A DNA stretch of 64,000 nucleotides from Biomphalaria glabrata (taxonomy: Eukaryota; Mollusca; Gastropoda; Planorbidae): contig NC_074720.1 in NCBI RefSeq assembly GCF_947242115.1, positions 12,558,645 through 12,622,644 on the forward strand. Direction: 5' to 3'. The position numbers and the translations under genes are program-made. The notes beneath the pieces are model-generated. The model saw only the letters and a program-made list of their open reading frames with translations. It was not told the DNA's origin and did not search any database. This document shows positions 1 through 11,481 of the stretch, piece by piece (position 1 is the first letter of the stretch; each line of letters starts with the position of its first letter).

Positions 1-2028
1 AATTGTCCTAAGCGTTGAGTGTAAGACTCTTTGAAGTCTTGTCTTATGGAAGCGTGCCACTATTCTGCCAGTCTGAAACACATTTCTGGGCTTGGGCGAG
101 CAGACCGGGGAAACTCATATTCCTTTTCTGTACCTCATCAGCCGTGCATCCTTACCATGAGATAATTGAGAACTCGAATCAGTCCTCCTCAAATTCAGTT
201 CAATATCCTGTGCTGAAACTCTTTAATAAAAAAAACTGAGGCGGCAGAAAAGTGTGCTAGATCTACCTGACAGAGTTGAAAAAGTAAAGTCCATCTGAAG
301 TATCAAGATCTGAGTCTACTGCCACAACGATCTGTCTGATGTAAAATGGCAGCACCGACAAGATGTCCAGAACAGTTTGAGTTTGTAAAATGTACTTGAC
401 TCTGAATAAACAAACAAAAAAAAAGCAGATAATAGATCTATAATGAAATAAATATTCTTCCATAAAATAGGTTTTCATTTTATAACGGATGCTAAAAACC
501 CGTATGAATGTGCGGTAGTGAAATTACACTACTCTTTACAGACAACAGAATTGAGGATTTCAACAGTGGAGAGCAACTGTCATGCCTATATGAAACCAAA
601 TAGATCTAAGGCAAGGCCAATTCAAAAGTGAAGATCGTCAGCATACTTGTGGAGTGGAGTGGATACCTTTTCAGAAAACACCAGCCACCCCGATATCCAC
701 GTGACCCTTCCCCCTAGATGGCACCTTGTGTCCGCGCATAACAAGGCAGACCAACGTGGGCACTGTCCATTCGACCGGCATCTCTTGTCGCTGTAGTGTC
801 CGTACGTTACTGGACCTACGTCGTCTCCATTCTCTGTCTGTGCCTGGTTCTACACCATGTGTTTATGGATGGCTGCAGGTCTTTAATGTATAATAAACAG
901 TTTGGAATTGTCCTACGAGTTGCCTTCGTCATGTCATTTAGTTTGTTCTGTGCCAAAACCCACCACACTTGTATTTTCTAATCCAGTGATGCACAAAATA
1001 CGACCCGCGGGCAAGATCGGGCTCGCGACGTGCTTCCATCCGGCCCGCCGAAATGTCGGCACAAAGAGTAGAAATTCCCCCCCCCACACACACACACACT
1101 TTGATTCCCCCCCCCCCCCCAAAAAAAAAAAAAAAAAAGGTTGACAAATGTATCTTTACCAAACTCACTTTTTCTCCGACGGAATAGTTACCAAAAAGAG
1201 ACAATAAAATGAATCGGCGGTATAGCTAGCTACACTGTTGTTCATTTTAAAGTAGAGAAATGAAGCCATTTTCAGCGCGTAAAAAAAAAGATAAACGTGA
1301 AATATTCCATTAATTAGTGTAAGTACTAGATTATAGCTATTAGGGCTTCTAATCAAATAGTTTCAGGTCAATTTTTTTTTCTGTACCTTTTCGTTCATGT
1401 GGCCCGCGACACGAGTGTCGGAAATTAAAATGGCCAAAAGGTCGAATTAGGTCGGGCATCACTGTTCTATTCTCTGTTTAATAAAACGGAATCACAAGAC
1501 AGTTTTCCTTTACCCCATGTCGGAAACAACTATTTGAATGAGAGCCTGTGTTGCAGGTTTCCCAATTAACAGTAAAGGGTTGCGCTAATTTCTAGCTGAT
1601 GTTTCTGTGTTGTAGGAAATTTCCTGAGAGCTGTAGTTTCCTATTAGAAACGCCGAGACTACATATCGGCTACTTCAACAGTTGATCTTCTAGGTTGATA
1701 AAATGCACTAAAAACACTTCAAACTTTTTCCGTTTAATGTATTTTTTTTCTTTTTCTAAGACATGTTCAGTAAATTGTAAAAAAAAATAATTCCTAGTGT
1801 TGTGTAATAAAATAAAAAGTCGACATTTTGTAATTCAATAAATCACTCATGTCAATAGTAACAACCCTCTTGAGTTCTGACTTGATGAGCTTGATTTTTT
1901 AAACATTTTTACAAAACTGATAATGGAACATCTAACACATAGTCATTATAAAAAGTTTGCTTTTAGATCTATGTCCAGAAGAATATTTTAACATGAAATA
2001 AAAAAAAATACCGTCCCTGGGTGGGCTC

Positions 2029-2079
<51 letters not shown>

Positions 2080-4927
2080 AGAGACTGGTGTTATTGCTAC
2101 CTGCCTGTAGATCTATGTGTAAACAGCAGACATGTGTCGTACATAACTAAAGAACTAAGATAAGTCTTATTGTTTCTTATCATAAAACCTTGACAACAAT
2201 AATATTTTTATAAGCTTATTCTTTTTAATTAATTCTTTCTCTAGTCTACGTTTTGACAGGTACAATATTTTAAAAGTCTACTTCTTACTTGTCTGGACAG
2301 ACTAAAAGTCTGATCAGGATATCTAATGTGAAGTAGACCATACACGTGCCCTCAGACACCTTTAGGAACATGTAGGGCTCGGTAAGTCTCTGGGCATCTT
2401 TCACTGACGTCACATTGGACAGGCTCACGTTATGCTAAATAACAAATTAAAAGAGGCATCTTTTGAAAGTAGAATCAGTAACAGCCCAGTAGGATCACAG
2501 TGTACAGATCAAAACATTGAATTATATATAGACGCTAAAGTTTCCACGAAACATTAAATTAGCGAAGAAATTCCCTAAGTAGGTCCTATAGGTCTAAGGT
2601 TATATATTGTAAAACGTTTAGCGAAAATGGTAAAAACAACAACTACAAAATGTTATGCAGTGCCAGTATATATTGAAAAGTTAGAATGTACTTCAATATA
2701 GGCTATTGAAATTTTATCAAAGTCATTCCAGTCATTTATCAAGGTCATTCCAAAGAAGAGCAAACAATAACAAAAGATGTCTACCTTGACGTAACGAAAG
2801 AATGGGTGAGTCTCTGCACAGAAGGTGACGATTGCTAGAAAGACAAATACTGACGTCACGGCTGTGACAACCTGAAATTATGACGTCATCAAATGTATTT
2901 TGTTTCTATTTGATTTTCAATTCCACGACTATTTTACACAGACATGGGCATGCAAGCTTAAGTTTCGTGTCTTCAAATAAACTTTTTGTTGTTTAGAAAT
3001 CTCACTCAAGATTTACACGACTTAGGGTTTCCCATTGTGATTCTTCAATTTGATTGCTATTATACAGACCACCAAATAAAAAAAAATCATTATTTTTTTC
3101 CTCTTTAAATCAACATTTACTATACCGGTACCTTACGAGTTCCTATAGTGAATTTTTGTTTTTTGATAATTAAAATCAATTGTCAACATTACTTGTGTAT
3201 GATGTATCTTACCATATGTTTAATGTTTTGCTTTGTTTACAAAGCTTATATCAACTCACTCTGTCTGTCTGGTAAAAAGTAGGCCTATGTAGACGATATT
3301 TCTCCCACATCCATTCTCGGATCAAGTTGAAACTTCGCACAATTATTCATTGATATAGACAAGACATGAATAAAAAAAAGTAACCAATTAAACTAATAAT
3401 TACTGGTAATTCATTATTTTGTTTAAACTAATACTTTAGTATTCACATATTTGGCAAAATGTGTTGGGTTTAGTCCCCTTTAAAACAATTGTTACAGCTA
3501 TTTCTTCTTCGCGCATTCTCTGATCAAGTTGATACTTCAACAATTATTCATTGTATCTTACAAACATGAATTCAATAAACAAAATACTCAATTCGCCAAT
3601 TATTTATTGGTAATTAATTATTTGTTTGATATCAAATAAGGGGAATAGCTTGTACATTATTGGTAGATATAGTTTTAAGGACGGAGTTCTTACCCTTTGT
3701 ATAAGCTTTTTTTTTAAAGGATTTTTTTTAATCGGATACTAAACTGCCTAAACATGACATATAGCTAAACTAGAAGAAGGAAGGGAGTGTTATTATTATT
3801 AAAGAAAAACAAGGTTACAAAAGACAATTTGTGTGGAAACACAAACTCAAAATCGGCCCCCGAAGTGGTCCACCCAGGCAGAAAAAACATCCGAATAAAA
3901 TTATATCAAAGACAAAATGAGAGATAAGAATGGAGAAAGAAGCTTAACAGATCTTGTGTAGTGCCCCAACGGTCCCGCAGATCAAAGGATAGGTGAAAGT
4001 GAATGTAAAGTTAGATTTGAAACTGGCCTAACTAGTTCCCCTTTCAGACCTTGTGGTCTATAGGGCAGATGATATAAAGTTCATCTGTTTTTGTGGCCTA
4101 CGGTTAACGAGGGTGTCATGTAGCCAGCACAACGACCAACCGCCTTTACTTTTCCCCAACTAATGTCAGGTACCCATTAGAGCTGAGTGGACTCAGAGGC
4201 GCCCAAATATTTCAAAGTTAAAAATCCCAGTCTTCACCAGGATTCGAACCCAGTTCGGAAGCCAAGCGCTTTACCACTCAGCCACCGCGCCTCCCCTGGT
4301 CTAACTGATGTCTTATAATTTAATTTTTTGAAAAGGCTAAATCTCTTTTTCGAATTTTTAAAAAAAAATTACTAAAATTACGCAATTAAAACTTTACAGG
4401 AAAATGAAACTGATAAGATTACCATTCGTTTTAAATTAGGTCTATTTTATAATGCATACTAATTAGCTTTTTCTCTTTAAAAAAGTACTTGCATAACTGA
4501 TTTTAAAAATTAGATTTTTCCGCTTTAAGAAAAAAAAGTAGCCGTTGCATCAGAACTTTGAATGGTCTAAAATATTGTGATGTCCGATTTTCAATATCTT
4601 TTCTAGTTTACGGGATCTAAACGGGACAGACGGACAGACATTTCGCACAAAACTAATAGCGTCTTTTCCCCTTTCGGGGGCCGCTAAAAATTAGCTCTAC
4701 AACTCTTTAGACATAAAAAAAAGTTGTGAGCCTATAAATCTGATCAAACACGGGAATAAACGCAGTGATTGTTACAGTTATATGCATCTTACATTTGAAA
4801 TGTTATCCTGCTTTAAATATTTAAAAAAGTGTAATACAGTTCTAAAAATGTGCAAGATAAAAACATATGTATATAGTGAAACAATTTTTTTTAATTAAAA
4901 AAAAAAAACTCGTCCCTGGGTGGGCTC

Positions 4928-4978
<51 letters not shown>

Positions 4979-7900
4979 AGAGACGTGCGAACATTTACCT
5001 TGGCAGCCATTGAAGATGCTGGATCCTCTAGCAACGCCCACACTTTGGGTCGCCATCTTTCATGCCACTGACCATGCAATCGCTCAAACCAAGACTTCTT
5101 GATGGTCACTTGCTGAACCAAGCCAAATCTTCTGGCCATCTCCTCTTCGTGACTCTCGCCACAGTCTTCGTCGTTTGTATTGTCTTTGTCGAACTCTTTT
5201 GAATAGACACACAGCCGTTTGTTAAAGTGATAGTCTAGTCTTACAGATCTACACAAAACTTTAGAATGTGCAGCATGATAGAAACTTTTTCTGGCTTATC
5301 TTATTTTTATAAATTATAGGCCTACTAGATCGAAATATTCCGGTAGACAATTGGAAGCACCTTCATAGCTTTAGCCTAGTAGCTTTAGCCTATGTTGTAT
5401 TTTTTAATTACTTGGAGCATTTGTTCAGCAAATTCAGCTGACGTTTGATACTCACATATATGGAAAACCTAGAAATGACTATCTAATTTCTATTTCTTTG
5501 GTTGTTCCGTCAACGGAGATCACTAAACAGTATCAAAAAATAATACGAATTTGATATCAACTTTTTATTTGTCTTGAGCGCTGCCACCAATGAAAGAGAC
5601 AATTATAAGGTACAGAATTGATATCCTATAGTACCGGTATTTTTTCCAGAACTGCATTGCCCAACAGATCTATTATCTCGTTTTGAATCTGCTAGGCTTT
5701 GATTTTCTGCAAATTTGAATATTCGTTGCAATTTTATGATGTTTTCGTATAAATATATGGCGTTAAATTTCTTTAAGAGCAATGAACCAAGTTTCAACCA
5801 AATAGTAGGCTAAGCATTCGCCAGAGAAAGGTACTATTCCATGATCCATTTAGTCACCAGTCTATCTTCTTGATCTAACACAGTGATTCCCAAAGTGGTC
5901 TATATAGACCCCCAGGGGTCTACGAGGACTTCCAATGGGTCTACGGAAGTGAACAAATAAATTGGGGGTCTATGGCCTGTTAATGGGGGTCTACGAAGGC
6001 GGATCTCATTGAAGCATGACCATTCATGAAATTGACTCGTTCACACATGAATTGTACCTTAGTTAATCCTTTGAATTTCAACCCTGTTAGTGGAATGATT
6101 TTTTTTTATTTAAAAATTTTAACGTATTATTTTAAATACCTTAATTGTGTCTACATGAAAGTAATAATTTACATGACCGAGTCTATAAAATAAAATTTTG
6201 ACCTAGAATTGTTGGTTATTAAAAATTTGGCTTCATTCTTTCTTTGTTGAACAACTATTGCATTTGTTCTTTATTTTTATGTAACAAAGTTTGAAGCTAT
6301 GTCGCTATGAAACCATCGAAGTCAACATGAAATAAAATAGATTAAGATTTGAAATACTTTTGAAAACTTTTAAATTCAGAATTAAGCCACAGTAGAAAAA
6401 TGTTGATTAAACATCATAGAAAAGAATAGGTTTGTGAGCGTCTTACAATATATTCACTTAGGATTATATCAAACTCTAAAAAACTGCACACTATAAGCAA
6501 AATATTGACTTTGCCAACCATTGAAGAGGTTTTACAATCTGTTTTACACAATCCTATATCTGATATCATTAAAAATTCCTCTAAGCAACAATACAGTTCA
6601 AAGGTGTGATGGTGAAATGAGTTTTGGACAATGAATGGTTATCGTGTTATTACGATTTACTTTTTTAAAAAGCTGGACTAGTTAACCTTGCCTGATAATG
6701 TAGTGGTATTATTATATTTTTGTTATGAATCAAGAAATTCATAAAGAATTGCTTTTTGCCTGAAATTTTGATCAATTGCTCCTTCACACTGAAGTATGAT
6801 AGTTTTCGAAAGGCTTATCTTTGACACTATTTTTTCTGAGTTCTTGGTTGCTAAGATCCTATTTTAAAACACAGAAATTAAACGGAAATCAGACATAGTC
6901 TATTTCACAAACTTGTTTCATAAATTGAATGAGGTTAACTTGCAGCTACAATGTGATAACCTAAATTTGATCAACACGAAGGCATAATCTCAGTGTTTCA
7001 TGTGAGGATTAAATTAATGAAGCATACAATGACAATGATACATTTTCTTACTTTCCAAATTTAAATCAGTTAGACATCATCTAATCGAGAAGATAGAATG
7101 TTAACCCGAACTAAATTGAAGCCCAAGATTGACATTTTATTATCAAAGCTGCCCACCAATAGGCGTTTTTTTTGTTGTTGTTGTTGTTGTTTAGTTACAT
7201 CTTGTAATGCATATTAAATTTTATTTTGTTTTATTCTGCTTTGAATGTCATCAATAAATATATATCGCATAGTAATCAGTGAGAAAAGCACATCTGAAGT
7301 TAATGAATTTTCAAAAAAATGCTGGGGGGTCTACCGAATACTTAAAAACATGGCAAGGGGTTTACGAGACAAAAAAGTTTGGGAACCACTGATCTAACAG
7401 ATCAGCATGACCGTTAAGATTGAACAGAAGAATACTATAATAGAAAGAGATGATATTACATATTTTAAATACAAAACAAAATTTAAAAACATATTGAGCT
7501 TTGAGAAAATTGAATAATTTGCAGCTGTATCGAAATTTTAATTAGTGACTATCAGGACTATATATATATATATATTCCTTTTTTTTCTAACCAAACTCTC
7601 CCCCATCACCCCCTTCCTGTACTACCAATGGTTTTATGAACATACAGGAAAAAAAAAAGAATGGTACGATATGGAAACGACTGTGACCTCAAACGCACGG
7701 TTAGGGCTAGCCACCATTACAATTTACAAAACCTGATGCAAGCAAATCCTTACATTAATGGTTTTGAAGTTAATATTAATTTTGATACAACGTTCATGAA
7801 ATTTTGATGGAGCTTTTTATATTCTTTTTTTTATCGGTTTTTACACAAGTGAATTTATTTTTTTACTTTGGTGTCACTCCTAAGTTCTCGACAAGTCAAG

Positions 7901-10900
7901 AGTCATGGGCCCAAGCGCAGTGGGCCCCTAATGGTCATGGGCCCGGGTTTATTGAGCCCCTTCGCGCCATGGATGCTAGGCCACTGCACCCAGGCAGGTT
8001 TAAATATTTTCAGATATAACATCAAAAAGGAAATTCTATCAAAGACAAATGACAGAGAAGAATGGAGAAAGAAGGTTGACAGATGTTGTGTGGTGCCCCA
8101 GTGGTCCAGCAGACCAAAGAATAATTGAAAGTATATGTGTAGATACGTGTGAGCCTGGCCTAACTGATGTCCTATAATGAATGTCAAATTGATCTAATTG
8201 TTTTGTAATGGGACATGCTCTAAAAAAAAAAAGTTAACATTTTTTTTTGTGTGCAAATTTAGTAGTTAGTATGACAGAACTTACTTAACTTAGCAATACA
8301 AATGTAAATTTAAAAAACTTTTTTTGACAAAAAAACTAAAACCGTTTCCATAAATCTGTTAAAAATATCGTTCGTTATTTACTCACCTACTAAGGAGCCT
8401 CCCGTGTTTGTTACTATTAATAGTGAATAGTTGTAAAAGTGGTGTATTTTTATGAAAAAACTGCTTGCATAAGTGATTTTAAAAATTAGATTTTTCGCTT
8501 TCAAAAAAGAAAAAAGTATCCGCTGAATCAGAACTTTGAATGATTTAAAATATCATAATGTCCGATTTTCACTATCTTTTCTAGTTTGCGAGATCCAAAC
8601 GAGACAGACGGACGGACGGACGGACAGACATTCCACACAAAACTAATAGCGTCTTTTCCGCTTTCGGGGCCGCTAAAAAAAAAAAGAAAAAAAAAAGAGG
8701 AGTTTCATTAACGCTAAGGATAATAAAAAGAAAAAAAAAAGGAAATGAACTTTTTAAAAGAACATACACTAAAACTTAAAATGGAAAACAATTTTTAACC
8801 AAATGTTATTTAAAGAGATATTTTTATTCATATTATAATCATCTTATCCAATTCAAAATATGGATAGCCTTTACCTCGATCAGCGGTTCTCAACCTATTT
8901 AGCTCGGCGATTCTCCACTGAGCTAGCCAGGAAAACCAGTGACTTGGCAGAATTTAAGTCATTGGTTAATATGCATGACTAAATGCATGACGCGTAGGAC
9001 GTAATCATCTTCTTTTTTGAAGTAACGTCTGTATTATATAAGATAAGATAAGATAAGGCGGCGACCACAACCATAAAATCTATTTCGTTCATAGGCCTAG
9101 ATAGGCCCTAAATGTTATTTTGCTAATGTTATAAAATCATAAACAAATTTTAAATGTAGTAGACTATATATCTGTTTATTAATTTATTATATTTATGTGA
9201 CTCTCAAGCCTTAACTAACGAAGCATGATCGACTGATCTATGAAAATTGTTCCCTCGTATTGTTTTCATCTGAATTATTTATACTCAACCGAACCTGCCA
9301 GTGTTTCCTGGGCATCTCTGTGTGCTCTGTAGTTTGGCCAACAGCAAGGTTCAATCTGCTTTTCATCTATGCCCCAGAAGGCGAGCTCTTCTTCAAAAAG
9401 AGGTCCACAAACGTGAGTTGGAGCGTGTAGTTTTCCTGAAATACATTATCGCTATTTCGTAGAATAAATGTATAGATTTGAAAGAATTAACAAAACTATA
9501 AATACATAGAAATGAGGCTTATTATTCGGATAAATTAGTGGGGATCTTGATAGAACATGAAGCCAAACGCCTATCGCAAACAGGACAGGAAAGCAATGTT
9601 TAAGCCGTGTAGATTTGATGCTTAGAAAAAATGTAAGGCATTGTCTATGTGTAAGTGAAACAAGGATAAAGTATACAACGCATTTCGAGGGTCAAGCAAC
9701 TCAAGCTGAGATAATTCGTTTAAATCACAATATTCGAGTTTTTTTGTTTTTTTTTTGACATGGTGACACATAAGTAAAAACACAAAGTTTCAAACCGAAG
9801 CTTCTCCTGGTGGAGATTGGTAGCTTTTCTTTAAGTAACAATTTTTATGACGAGATTCCATTCATTTCGAGTATTTCATTAACTGTTGGCCATAGAAACA
9901 GGAGAATGTGACATCATCGTATACACCGCAGACACTTGGTTCCAGATAGAAACTATATTTTTTCACTTCCAACTTGTTTTTTTTTTTTTTTTTATTCATT
10001 TACACGGTTCCACCCCACTTTTACCAACCCATACAAACGGCAATAATGGTAAACCCGATGTGTAGGCCTAAAATCCTTTATTGTCTTTTCCACAGAAAAC
10101 AGAAGATATTTTGAATCCCCAAAACACTAAATGATTTATGAATCAAATGGACTTTTATATTTAATGTCTACGTCAGTGGAGTAGCTAGAGTGGGGTGAGG
10201 GGGGTTCCCCTAAATGAGTGTTCGAAATTTGTTTTTACGCCCTAATCTAATGTCATGATGTCGAATATCAAAATGCAGGGGCCCCTAAAGAGATCAAGCC
10301 CCCAGGGCCTCCAAATCCTTAGCTACGCCACTGGTCTACGTGTTGATTTTTTAAAAAGTGTTACCAACTTAGCTCACATCTTTGTCACATACACACAGAC
10401 AGACCGGGCCGGAGACACCGCTTCCATTTACCCATGATAATTTAAAAAACCTACGCGTGTCAACAATATCAGGCTTACAGACTGTTTGGTAGATTGCTTA
10501 CACGAGATAGATGAATAGCGGGTAGAAAGAGATAACTTTTGTTCAGTCTCACCGGTCCTGTAGTAATTTAATATCATGTTGAAAATTCCCGGATGTCGAT
10601 CAAAGAAATATTCTCCTGTGGCCGGATCGTAATCAGGGCTATTGACAGATGTATCCGTAACCCAAGCAAGCCGTGTATCGGGTATCGTTTTAAGTGTAGA
10701 TCGATACGTCTCATATCTAAAGAAATAAAAAAAAAAATTTGGTTATAACAGAAACAACTTGTTATTTATTTTGTAACGAAATAATTTAAAAAAATTAGAG
10801 CATTTTAAGGCCACTCCAACCACATAGTTACATCTAATTTGTACGTAAACCGGTATATGATGTTCCTTTCTATGTTGAAAGAAATAGTATTGCAAGTAAA

Positions 10901-11481
10901 GCTCTACGTGTATCTGTAAGATAGAATACAAGAGATAAGAGATCTGTCATGTTTAATATTGTTTGTTTTTGTGCATGTTTTTCTTTGTCTCAATATTCCC
11001 ATCAGACCATTAAATCTGACGCAGAACGAGTATACGTTGAGTGCACAATTATCAGAAACAAATTGAAACAATCACTTTCTTTTACTATGACCTGCAGGAT
11101 GCAGCGTTCACTTTTCCCATAATAGTCATTAGTGATACGGTAACCTTATCCTTCAAAGTCTCATGCAATAAGCACACGTAATGTGCATAAACAATAAAAA
11201 CGTATAAACGGCTCAGTAGTCTTCTAGATCAAAGAGGAAACAATAGTTATTCTTTATCTTGTTTTCATTTTAATCCTATATTAAATTTTTTAAATATTTT
11301 TTTTTCTTCAAGGTGGAAAAGTGTGCACAAGAAAAAGACCCATTATATTTATAATTAATAATAATACACTAAGGGTGACTAACTTTTCATCTTACCTGAC
11401 ACCGCCCACGTTGAGAGTCATTCTGTTGCTGTTTTTCGCAGAAGTCTTAGGGAGTAAGGATTGGCCTCTAGCTAGTTGCAT
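1..11481 (-). CDS. Shaw/Kv3-type voltage-gated K+ channel, 5' eight exons (gene continues left of window)
   Basis: Plasma-membrane potassium channel alpha subunit. Exons on the minus strand: 11481-11396, 10716-10553, 9435-9295, 5195-4999, 2871-2785, 2434-2289, 401-267 and about 85 to beyond 1. All junctions have GT/AG ends and compatible phases, giving 347 residues in the window. Residues 21-120 are the T1 tetramerisation domain with the Shaw-type zinc motif His87, Cys93, Cys114, Cys115 (H-x5-C-x20-CC). S1 is in the exon at 2871, S2 in the exon at 2434 (Phe of the charge-transfer centre kept, Glu replaced by Asp), and S3 has Asp286 in [11 protein letters not shown]. The last exon resembles S4 and the S4-S5 linker (RVLHSTLR), but the arginine ladder is abnormal and its splice sites are ambiguous. 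Start: first in-frame Met after an upstream stop; a second Met lies at residue 21. S5, pore and S6 lie outside. Introns are filled with repeats and two tRNA genes. Family assignment is firm; orthology is not. Confidence 0.93.
984..1464. mobile_element. hAT-type MITE (family with 52723-53456)
   Basis: Ends CAGTGATGC and GGGCATCACTG form terminal inverted repeats. The 8-bp flanks TTCTAATC and TTCTATTC are a near-perfect target duplication, as expected for hAT. The right half matches, in reverse orientation, the left half of the copy at 52723. An internal run of C, CA and A tracts lies near 1079-1138. It lies in an intron of the channel gene and has no coding capacity. Confidence 0.85.
2013..2085 (-). 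tRNA. tRNA-Asn (GTT)
   Basis: A 73-nt cloverleaf with acceptor arm GTCTCTG/CAGGGAC (one wobble), A box TGGCGCAATCGG, anticodon stem TTCGG/CCGAA with loop CTGTTAA, and B box GGTTCGAGCCC. Anticodon GTT reads Asn. No intron and no encoded CCA. A run of T follows the 3' end on the minus strand, a good Pol III terminator. It sits in the channel intron between 2289 and 401, on the host gene's strand, and is identical to the copy at 4912. Confidence 0.95.
2435..3837. other. Channel intron sequence without recognised elements
   Basis: Apart from the exon at 2785-2871 this is AT-rich intron. A decayed near-duplicate (GATCAAGTTGA.ACTTC plus an ATTATTCATTG word) recurs near 3313-3410 and 3520-3620, so an old repeat may be present. 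I see no coding signal. Confidence 0.5.
3838..4690 (-). repeat. Mosaic interspersed repeat containing a tRNA-like SINE head and a LINE tail piece
   Basis: Read on the minus strand it starts TTTTTAGCGGCCCCCGAAAG, passes through an AT-rich body, then a tRNA-like head (about 4292-4225, A box GGCTGAGTGGTAAAGCGC, B box GGATTCGAACCC on the plus strand), then a SINE body. It ends with a piece matching the 3' end of an RTE-like LINE frame in antisense. The same order recurs on the plus strand at 39283-40230, so the mosaic spread as a unit. Confidence 0.75.
4912..4984 (-). tRNA. tRNA-Asn (GTT), second identical copy
   Basis: Identical over 73 nt to the gene at 2013-2085, with the same anticodon loop CTGTTAA and intact A and B boxes. 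A run of more than ten T follows its 3' end. Its 5' end lies only 14 nt inside the intron that begins at 4998, directly after the channel exon 5195-4999 and on the same strand. An open frame reads through from the exon into this tRNA, but the donor AAG|GTAAAT at 4999/4998 marks the real exon end. Confidence 0.95.
5881..7391 (+). mobile_element. Decayed hAT transposon, Charlie/ZBED-like
   Basis: Terminal inverted repeats CAGTGATTCCCAAA and TTTGGGAACCACTG are flanked by a perfect 8-bp duplication ATCTAACA (5873-5880 and 7392-7399). At 1511 bp it is shorter than an autonomous element. Near 7105-7165 a plus-strand stretch reads like the end of a ZBED5/Charlie-type transposase ([16 protein letters not shown]); the rest of the frame is broken. 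GGGGTCTAC words near both ends are subterminal repeats. Confidence 0.85.
7890..8185 (+). repeat. MITE fragment joined to an RTE-like LINE 3' end
   Basis: 7890-7995 has the GGGCCC-rich end of a hAT-like MITE (also seen at 13840-13935). 7996-8185 carries the end of a LINE frame ([18 protein letters not shown]), the same segment found at 3878-4020, 18955-19060 and antisense at 40080-40200. Both parts are truncated. Confidence 0.6.
8470..8680 (-). repeat. Fragment of the mosaic repeat
   Basis: Matches the AGCGGCCCCGAAAG...GACGGACGGACGG...TCAGAACTTTGAATG portion of the repeat at 3838-4690 in the same orientation. A short (GGAC)n run lies at 8611-8622. Confidence 0.7.
8881..9057 (+). mobile_element. 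3' tail of the CR1/Jockey-like LINE, next to a hAT end
   Basis: From 8903 to 9057 it matches the 3' end of the LINE at 42007-43870: the last codons (GCATGACTAA), then ACGTCTGTATTATATAAGAT and a (GATAA)n tail. The preceding CAGCGGTTCTCAACCT is a typical Charlie-type hAT terminus, probably a separate truncated copy. Confidence 0.8.
10174..10333. mobile_element. 160-bp hAT MITE
   Basis: Ends CAGTGGAGTAGCTA and TAGCTACGCCACTG are inverted repeats. The flanks are a perfect 8-bp target duplication GTCTACGT (10166-10173 and 10334-10341). Its subterminal GGGGCCCC words match the ends of the hAT at 22715-25506, so it is probably a deletion derivative of that family. It lies in a channel intron. Confidence 0.9.

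Noticed and set aside
4891-4998. Channel exon continuing into the tRNA-Asn copy
   Set aside because: A good donor at 4999/4998 and the phase match to the exon at 2871 end the coding part there.
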